NCBI RefSeq assembly: GCF_024508295.1
Contig: NZ_CP101990.1
Span: forward strand, 2,790,001 to 2,854,000
Source: Aeromicrobium duanguangcaii
GTDB lineage: Bacteria; Actinomycetota; Actinomycetes; Propionibacteriales; Nocardioidaceae
Reading direction: 5' to 3'
Length of the DNA stretch: 64,000 nt
The translations under genes were made by a program, and so were the position numbers. Under the pieces are notes generated by a model. That model was not told the DNA's origin. It ran no database searches and saw only the letters and a program-made list of their open reading frames with translations. This document shows positions 58,802 through 64,000 of the stretch, piece by piece. How positions within the stretch are numbered: position 1 is the stretch's first letter; the number at the start of each line of letters is the position of its first letter.

Positions 58802-59379
58802 ACCCGCGAGTCGGACCCGCGGAACGGCTCCGCCGCCGCAGCGATCCGGCTCAACAGCGCCGACCACCAGGCGTCGTCGCGATAGGTGCGGGTCTCGTCC
58901 CACGTGTCGCCCTGGCCGTCGATCCCCTCGCGCAGGATGTCGAGGTGGCCGGCGTGCTGCGCGGTCTCGGAGACCAGGTGCACCAGCAGCCGGTCGAAGG
59001 TGGTGTCGCCCTTCGACCACCACGGCACGGTGGCCGGCGAGTCGATCGGCAGCGTCGCGGCGGCACGCTCGGTGTGCTCCCCCGCGGCGACGTAGAGGGC
59101 GATCACCGACTCCGCGCTCTCGTCGGCGGTCAGCCACAGGTCGCCGTTGATCGCCTCGTCCGCCTCCTTCCAGGGCGACCCCAGGTCGCACGGGAACCCG
59201 GCGCAGTCCGAGACGTACTCGAGCTCGACGAGCGCCAGGTGCTTGACCACCCCCAACAGGTTCGTCCCCGACCGGGTCAACGGCCGGCGGGCGTCGTACT
59301 CGGGCACGCCGTGCACGGCCCGCAGGACGGCGCGGCGGTTCCGGCGCAGGTACTCCAGACAGGTCTGGCGATCGATCAT
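58777..59379 (-). CDS. DinB-family (DUF664-like) protein
   Basis: A protein of 200 residues, a four-helix metal-binding fold. The likely metal-site histidines are in VVKHLALVELEYV (about 49) and ETAQHAGHLDILREGIDG (about 147 and 150). Function in the cell is unknown; family members include thiol-dependent S-transferases (mycothiol or bacillithiol). The ATG overlaps the stop of the next DinB-superfamily gene (ATGA), so the two may work together. Confidence 0.85.
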   Translation of the reverse strand: MIDRQTCLEYLRRNRRAVLRAVHGVPEYDARRPLTRSGTNLLGVVKHLALVELEYVSDCAGFPCDLGSPWKEADEAINGDLWLTADESAESVIALYVAAGEHTERAAATLPIDSPATVPWWSKGDTTFDRLLVHLVSETAQHAGHLDILREGIDGQGDTWDETRTYRDDAWWSALLSRIAAAAEPFRGSDSRVAAPEGTF

Positions 59380-59960
59380 CTGCTCTGCCTCCACTCGGGG
59401 TCGCGGCCGATGAAGCCCATGAGCCGCACCACCGCATCTCGTTCGGGGGACACCGGGACAGCCGGGCCGTACTGGCCGGAGTCCCGCAGCATCTGGTCGT
59501 GCGAGCGCATGCCCTCGAGGAGCTGCTCGCACTCGACCGGGTCCAGGCCGGAGGGGACAGCGGCCGCCTCGGCGAGGTCCCAGGTGTGCATCAGCACGTC
59601 CGTCGAGTAGAACCGGTCGATCACCGCGCCGAGCCGGTCGGTGCCCAGCTGCGGATGCGTGAAGTCGTCGGTCGCGGCGGACGAGTCGAGCAGGCCCTGG
59701 ATCTCGGCGGCGTGGGTGCGCCACGTGCCGAGTGGGTCGTCGGCGTCGACAGGACGAGCGAGATCGATCCCGCCGGACGCGAGGAAGCCCTGCGACCAGG
59801 TCACCAGGTGCAGGACGACGTCGCGTGCCTGCCACGAGGAGACGGGCGTGGGAGCGTCCCAGTCGGCGACCTGCCCGACCACGGTCCCGAAGCCCTCGGC
59901 GACCCGGCGATGGCGACCGGCCGCTGCGTGACCGGGTGAGGCGTCCTGCGGTGCGGGCAT
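59376..59960 (-). CDS. TIGR03086-family DinB-superfamily protein
   Basis: A protein of 194 residues resembling the maleylpyruvate-isomerase-like, mycothiol-dependent branch. Segments SWQARDVVLHLVTWSQGF, RFYSTDVLMHTWDLAEA and the C-terminal FIGRDPEW carry the three metal-ligand histidine/acid positions usual in this branch. GGAGGAGG stands 5-6 nt before the ATG. It is the first gene of a two-gene unit with the DUF664-like protein; divergent from the amidase. Confidence 0.85.
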   Translation of the reverse strand: MPAPQDASPGHAAAGRHRRVAEGFGTVVGQVADWDAPTPVSSWQARDVVLHLVTWSQGFLASGGIDLARPVDADDPLGTWRTHAAEIQGLLDSSAATDDFTHPQLGTDRLGAVIDRFYSTDVLMHTWDLAEAAAVPSGLDPVECEQLLEGMRSHDQMLRDSGQYGPAVPVSPERDAVVRLMGFIGRDPEWRQSR

Positions 59961-60080
59961 CTCGTCCTCCTCCGACGACTGGGACCAGTCGACCGCCCGG
60001 AAGGCCGCGCGTCAAGGCGAGCGCAGGCGACACGGCCGCGCCGCTTGATCCTCACCGCCGCCGCACGAGACGGTGGCGAC

Positions 60081-61448
60081 GTGACCGAACTGCACGAACT
60101 GGACGCGCACGACCTGGCCGCCACGATCGCGCGGGGCGACGTCTCCTGCGTCGAGGTGACCCGACACTTCCTCGAGCGGGTCGAGGCCGACGAGCTGGGC
60201 GCATTCGTCACCGTCACGTCCGACCGTGCCCTCACTCGTGCCGCCGAGCTCGATGCGATGACCGACCGGCCGGCCTTCGCCGGTGTCCCGACCGCGTTCA
60301 AGGACCTGACGATGACGGCCGGCGTGCCGACCTCGATGGGGTCGCGGCTGATGGCCGGACGGGTACCCGACCACAACGCGCACGTCGTGGATCTCGTCGA
60401 GGCGGCCGGCTTCGTCAGCCTCGGCAAGTCGAACACCCCCGAGTTCGGCCTCAGCTCGTACACCGACAACGACGTCGTCGGGCCGGCATGCTGCCCGGCC
60501 GATCCCCGGCTGAACGCCGGCGGCTCGAGCGGTGGTGCGGCCGCGGCCGTCGGATCGCACCTGCTGCCGTGGGCCCCGGGCAGCGACGGGGGTGGCTCCA
60601 TCCGCATCCCCGCGTCGTGCTGCGGGGTCATCGGGTTCAAGCCGTCGCGCGGACGGATCGGCGCCGGTCCGGACTCGCCGACGTGGAGCGGACTCGCGAC
60701 CGACGGCGTCCTGGCGCGCTCGGTGCGCGACGTGGCCGCGGTGCTCGACCTCCTCGCGCGGCCGGTGCCGGGGTCGTCCCGGGTCTGGCCGGCGCCGGCG
60801 ACCCCGTTCGCCGAGGCGGCGACCCGCGACCCCGGACGCCTGCGGATCGCGACGTGGACCGACCCCTACCTCGACTTCGCCACGGCCTCCCCCGGCTCCG
60901 TCGCCGCCGTCGAGGCGGCGCGCGACTCTCTCGCCGCGCTGGGCCACGAGATCGTCGAGGTCGCGAATCCCTGGCCCGCGGAGCTGGAGCAGCAGTTCAA
61001 CGTGGTCTGGTCCGCCGGCATGGCCTCGGTCCCCCTGCCGGACGAGGCGATCGCGCAACTGCGGCCCACGACCCGCTACTGGCACGAGCGCGGCGGCCGG
61101 GCGTCGGCTCCCCAGCTGGCGGCAGCGATGACGTACCTCGAGCTCACCACGGCGGCCGTCAACGCCTCACTGGCGGACGTGGACCTGTTCCTGACGCCGA
61201 CGCTCGCGCTTCCGCCACAGCCGCACGCCTGGTTCACCGAGTCGGGCGATCCGGCCGAGGACCACCGGCGCGAGCTGCTGTTCACCCCGTACACCGCGCT
61301 GATGAACATGAGCGGCCAGCCCGCGGTCAGCGTGCCGGGCCACGTGCACGAGGGCCTGCCGGTCGGCGTGATGCTCGCCGGCCACGTCGGGGCCGACGCG
61401 CTCGTCCTGCAGGTCGCCGACCAGCTGGTCAGCCGCGCGCGGTCATGA
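60081..61448 (+). CDS. Amidase-signature-family amidase (second copy in window)
   Basis: An amidohydrolase of 455 residues. Triad segments: Lys in TAFKDLTM (about 75), GGSSGGAA (about 152-159) and GSDGGGSIRIPA (about 170-181). It differs clearly from the amidase at 25.6 kb. GTG 60081 is chosen because the sequence from LHELDAHDLAATIARGD is where the family starts; a TTG at 60045 is possible. No ribosome site is strong. The 3' end overlaps the convergent map gene by 20 nt. Confidence 0.87.
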   Translation: MTELHELDAHDLAATIARGDVSCVEVTRHFLERVEADELGAFVTVTSDRALTRAAELDAMTDRPAFAGVPTAFKDLTMTAGVPTSMGSRLMAGRVPDHNAHVVDLVEAAGFVSLGKSNTPEFGLSSYTDNDVVGPACCPADPRLNAGGSSGGAAAAVGSHLLPWAPGSDGGGSIRIPASCCGVIGFKPSRGRIGAGPDSPTWSGLATDGVLARSVRDVAAVLDLLARPVPGSSRVWPAPATPFAEAATRDPGRLRIATWTDPYLDFATASPGSVAAVEAARDSLAALGHEIVEVANPWPAELEQQFNVVWSAGMASVPLPDEAIAQLRPTTRYWHERGGRASAPQLAAAMTYLELTTAAVNASLADVDLFLTPTLALPPQPHAWFTESGDPAEDHRRELLFTPYTALMNMSGQPAVSVPGHVHEGLPVGVMLAGHVGADALVLQVADQLVSRARS

Positions 61449-62199
61449 TGATCGGGTCACCCTCGGTGATCGCGATCGTGTGCTCGCTGTGCGCGCCGCG
61501 GGACCCGTCGGCGCTGCGGATCGTCCAGCCGTCGTCGTCCATCCGGATCTCGTCGGTGGACGCGAGGAACCACGGCTCGATCGCGATGACGAGGCCCGGC
61601 TTGAGCGGGAAGCCCCGGCCGGCCTTGCCGTCGTTCGAGATGTGCGGGTCGCCGTGCATCGTGCGGCCCACGCCGTGACCGCCGAACTGGGTGTTGACCG
61701 GGTAGCCGTACTCGCGGGCCGTCTCGCCGATGACCGCGCTGATGTCGCCGACCTTCTTGCCGGGACGAGCGACCTCGATCGCGCGCGCCAGCGCCACCTC
61801 GGTGGCCTCGATCAGGCGCAGGTCCTCGTCGCGGGGCGTGCCGACGACCTTGCTGACCGCGGAATCGCAGACCCAGCCGTCGACACTGACCGCGAAGTCG
61901 AAGCTGACCAGGTCGCCGTCGCGCAGCTTGTAGCGGTGCGGCAGCCCGTGCAGCACGGCGTCGTTCACGCTGGTGCACAGCACGTAGCCGAACGGCCCGC
62001 GGCCGAACGACGGCGCGTAGTCGATGTAGCAGGACTCGGCGCCGCGTTCCCGGATCATCCGGTGGGCCAGGGCGTCGAGCTCGATCAGGTCCGTCCCCAC
62101 GTCCGCGGTCTCGACCAAGGTGGTCAGGACATCGGCGACGAAGCGGCCGGCGGGCCGCATCTCGTCGATCTGGGCAGGGGTCAGCAGCTCGATCGCCAT
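61429..62199 (-). CDS. map: Methionine aminopeptidase, type I
   Basis: Removes the initiator Met from new proteins. The protein has 256 residues and the dinuclear metal ligands are clear: Asp in VSFDFAV, Asp in VCDSAV, His in FGGHGVGR, Glu in AIEPW, Glu in AHSEHT. Length is normal. The gene overlaps the convergent amidase. Other actinobacteria usually keep a second map elsewhere. Confidence 0.95.
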   Translation of the reverse strand: MAIELLTPAQIDEMRPAGRFVADVLTTLVETADVGTDLIELDALAHRMIRERGAESCYIDYAPSFGRGPFGYVLCTSVNDAVLHGLPHRYKLRDGDLVSFDFAVSVDGWVCDSAVSKVVGTPRDEDLRLIEATEVALARAIEVARPGKKVGDISAVIGETAREYGYPVNTQFGGHGVGRTMHGDPHISNDGKAGRGFPLKPGLVIAIEPWFLASTDEIRMDDDGWTIRSADGSRGAHSEHTIAITEGDPIIMTARG

Positions 62200-62221
62200 G
62201 ACACCAGCCTACGGACCGAGG

Positions 62222-64000
62222 TCAGCGGCGGACCCGGAAGGTCGCGGCGTAGGAGCCGCTGATCCTGCCCGGAGCGACCACACCGGCCCGTCGCTGCGAG
62301 ACGCCCTTGGACTTGCGCAGCTTCCACTTCCACTGCGCCGCCACATCGGCGCGATCGGCGCGGACGAGACCATCGAGACCGGCCACCAGGTCCTCGAACG
62401 TGCGCGCTCCGCCGCCCTCGCTGTCGAAGTCGGGGCAGATGACCTGTCCGTCGTCGAGCTTGATGCACTCGTCCTCACCCTCGTCCCCGCCGGCGCCCGC
62501 GCGGGCGCTGAAGGTGACCGAGGCCCGGCCCTTCGCGTTCTTGCCGATCTTGAACGCCTTGGCCGGACCGGCCGAGGTGCCCTTCGGACGGCCGTTGACG
62601 TACTGGCGGTACACGGGGCGCACCTTCATCGTCCGGCCGGCCTTGACCGAGGAGCCGCGCAGCGTGACCCACTTCTTGCCGGTCCAGCGCTGGGCGCTCG
62701 CGAAGCGGTGATCGATCGCCGCGTTGCTGATCAGGGTCATCGTGGACGACACACCCGTGACGGTCACGTCCGCGAGGTCCGTGGAGGCGATCGCGCTGAC
62801 GTCGCCGGCGATGTCGCTCGCGACGACGTCGGCGAGCTCACCGCCCGCGTCGGCGTAGATCTGGGAGTTCGACAGGCTGCCGGTGCGCCCGTTGCTCAGG
62901 CGGTAGTCGATCCGCCACGAGAGCTTGGCGGTGCCGATGCCGAGGTTGTCCAGGACGTCCTGCACCGCGAAGGCCGGACCGTACCCGGCCCCGAACGCGG
63001 CCATCGCCGGGTCGACCACGGTGCCGCGATAGGTCGCGAGCGCCGCGCCCCGGGCGTTGCGGACGTGCGTCACGACGGGGAAGCCGCGGATCAGGCCGAC
63101 CTGGCCCTTGATGCCGGCGTAGCCGTCCGTCGTGATCGTGCCGATCTGCTGGCCCACCTTCCCGACCTGCTTGTACGAGCCGATCAGGCCCGTCGAGTCC
63201 GGCATCACGAGGGCGGCCGAGGCGTTGTGGATCGACAGCGAGGTCGGGCCGGCGAAGTCCAGCGGGTGGCCGAAGGCCCACACCGTGGAGCCGCAGATGG
63301 CGGTCACCGTGCCGACACCGCCGGCGAAGAGGTCTCCGGTCGTGTAGCCGACGGCGATGTTGCCGCCGGGGACGAGCGGCTGGTCGAGTCCCGAGGGCGC
63401 CGCGACGGCGCCGAACCCGCCCGCCCGGGCGGAGCGCGCCGACGCGGAGACCGCCGGGACGCGCGCCAGCGTGCGGTTGGCCAGGTCGTTGGCGGCGGCT
63501 CCGCCGGAGACGACGCGGACGGCCTTGAGCTGGCGGGCCGACTGTCCCGCGAGCGTCGCCGCGGTCCGGGCCGAGGCGCCCTGCAGCGCGCTGCGCTTGA
63601 TCGTGAGCTTGGCCGGGGCGCGCAGCTTGTCCGCACCCAGGCGCTTCATGGCGTACGCGGGCGTGATGCCCGCGATCGGGACGTTGTCGGGGCTGAGGCC
63701 GTACGCCACGGCGCCGATCAGCCGGCCGTCCGGCAGGTACACGGGCGAGCCGGACATGCCGGCCCAGATCCCGGCGGGGGTGCCGTCCGTTGCCGTCGAG
63801 GCCCGGTCGATGCCCGCGCCACGCAGGGAGAACAGCAGCATGTCGGTGCCGCCCTCGGACGTTCCGAGCGCGTTGTCGATCGCGCCGACGAACGTGCCGG
63901 TGAACTCGACGGGCGTCGTGCCCTTGACCACGGTCAGTCCGCGGACGGTCGTCGAGTCGTCGAACGCCTCCGTCTCGGCCTTGGGGACCATCGGCTGGGT
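62222..64000 (-). CDS. Secreted SpoIVB-peptidase (S55)-domain protein, N-terminus off the edge
   Basis: At least 592 residues, open through the right window edge (Thr-Gln-Pro precede the first ATG in view), so the signal peptide is likely missing. The N-terminal half matches the S55 serine-protease domain: GLTVVKGTTPVEF, GMSGSPVYLPDGRLIGAVAYGLS with the catalytic-type Ser, and VWAFGHPLDFAGPTSLSIHNA. The C-terminal half has beta-sandwich repeats ending RISGSYAATFRVRR. In Bacillus the S55 protein SpoIVB is a sporulation signalling protease. Actinobacteria without endospores have such domains in secreted proteins of unknown role. Confidence 0.82.
   Translation of the reverse strand, partial: TQPMVPKAETEAFDDSTTVRGLTVVKGTTPVEFTGTFVGAIDNALGTSEGGTDMLLFSLRGAGIDRASTATDGTPAGIWAGMSGSPVYLPDGRLIGAVAYGLSPDNVPIAGITPAYAMKRLGADKLRAPAKLTIKRSALQGASARTAATLAGQSARQLKAVRVVSGGAAANDLANRTLARVPAVSASARSARAGGFGAVAAPSGLDQPLVPGGNIAVGYTTGDLFAGGVGTVTAICGSTVWAFGHPLDFAGPTSLSIHNASAALVMPDSTGLIGSYKQVGKVGQQIGTITTDGYAGIKGQVGLIRGFPVVTHVRNARGAALATYRGTVVDPAMAAFGAGYGPAFAVQDVLDNLGIGTAKLSWRIDYRLSNGRTGSLSNSQIYADAGGELADVVASDIAGDVSAIASTDLADVTVTGVSSTMTLISNAAIDHRFASAQRWTGKKWVTLRGSSVKAGRTMKVRPVYRQYVNGRPKGTSAGPAKAFKIGKNAKGRASVTFSARAGAGGDEGEDECIKLDDGQVICPDFDSEGGGARTFEDLVAGLDGLVRADRADVAAQWKWKLRKSKGVSQRRAGVVAPGRISGSYAATFRVRR

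Noticed and set aside
58777-60033. Long N-terminal extension of the DUF664-like DinB protein
   Set aside because: It would overlap the neighbouring TIGR03086-family gene in another frame; the ATG at 59379 overlaps that gene's stop in the usual ATGA way.

Overview
The window is GC-rich actinobacterial chromosome: G/C-biased wobble positions, many GTG starts, ATGA/GTGA/TGATG gene overlaps, an hspR-type dnaK operon, and a 16S-23S-5S operon with no tRNA in the spacer. Gene content and rRNA style suggest Propionibacteriales/Nocardioidaceae (Aeromicrobium- or Nocardioides-like). The genus is a guess that a 16S search would settle.

Layout. 1-9.1 kb: a secreted 5'-nucleotidase, small lipoproteins, and scattered acyl-CoA and amino-acid metabolism genes (3-hydroxyacyl-CoA dehydrogenase, PaaI thioesterase, homocysteine methyltransferase, acyl-CoA ligase). 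9.1-13.3 kb: PEP carboxylase, then an M4 (protealysin-type) metalloprotease whose 3' end overlaps a small emfourin-like inhibitor gene. 13.3-28.3 kb: a catabolic island. It holds MaoC hydratase, CaiB CoA-transferase, acyl-CoA dehydrogenase, CitE-like lyase and an LLM flavin oxidoreductase, then a FadR-type GntR regulator, MmgE/PrpD, a complete LIV-type ABC importer (livFGMHK), an amidase and a divergent MFS permease. Four copies of one palindromic site, TAAATGTCTGA-nn-TTTAC-like, lie in its three promoter regions. The enzyme set resembles the itaconate/C5-dicarboxylate route (CoA transfer, hydration, citramalyl-CoA-type cleavage) and is the best candidate for an undescribed system here.

28.4-38.4 kb: a Trp-repeat membrane protein; the heat-shock operon dnaK-grpE-dnaJ-hspR, with a HAIR-like site upstream and a long UUCG-capped hairpin between grpE and dnaJ; then a two-component system and an ABC exporter that share a near-identical upstream dyad. 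38.5-42.8 kb: a GMC oxidoreductase divergent from tetR-BVMO-acetoacetate-decarboxylase-like genes, with a TetR-type palindrome between them. 42.9-48.8 kb: a 1956-residue wall-anchored protein with a VWA domain and nine near-identical repeats of about 97 residues. 48.8-56 kb: a DUF3817 protein, a TPR protein with atypical codon use, and the rRNA operon (minus strand) with promoter and two boxA copies.

56-64 kb: an NCS2 purine permease, a lipoprotein FKBP isomerase, two DinB-superfamily proteins, an amidase, methionine aminopeptidase, and a SpoIVB (S55)-type secreted protein running off the right edge. No CRISPR array, transposase, integrase or tRNA gene was seen.
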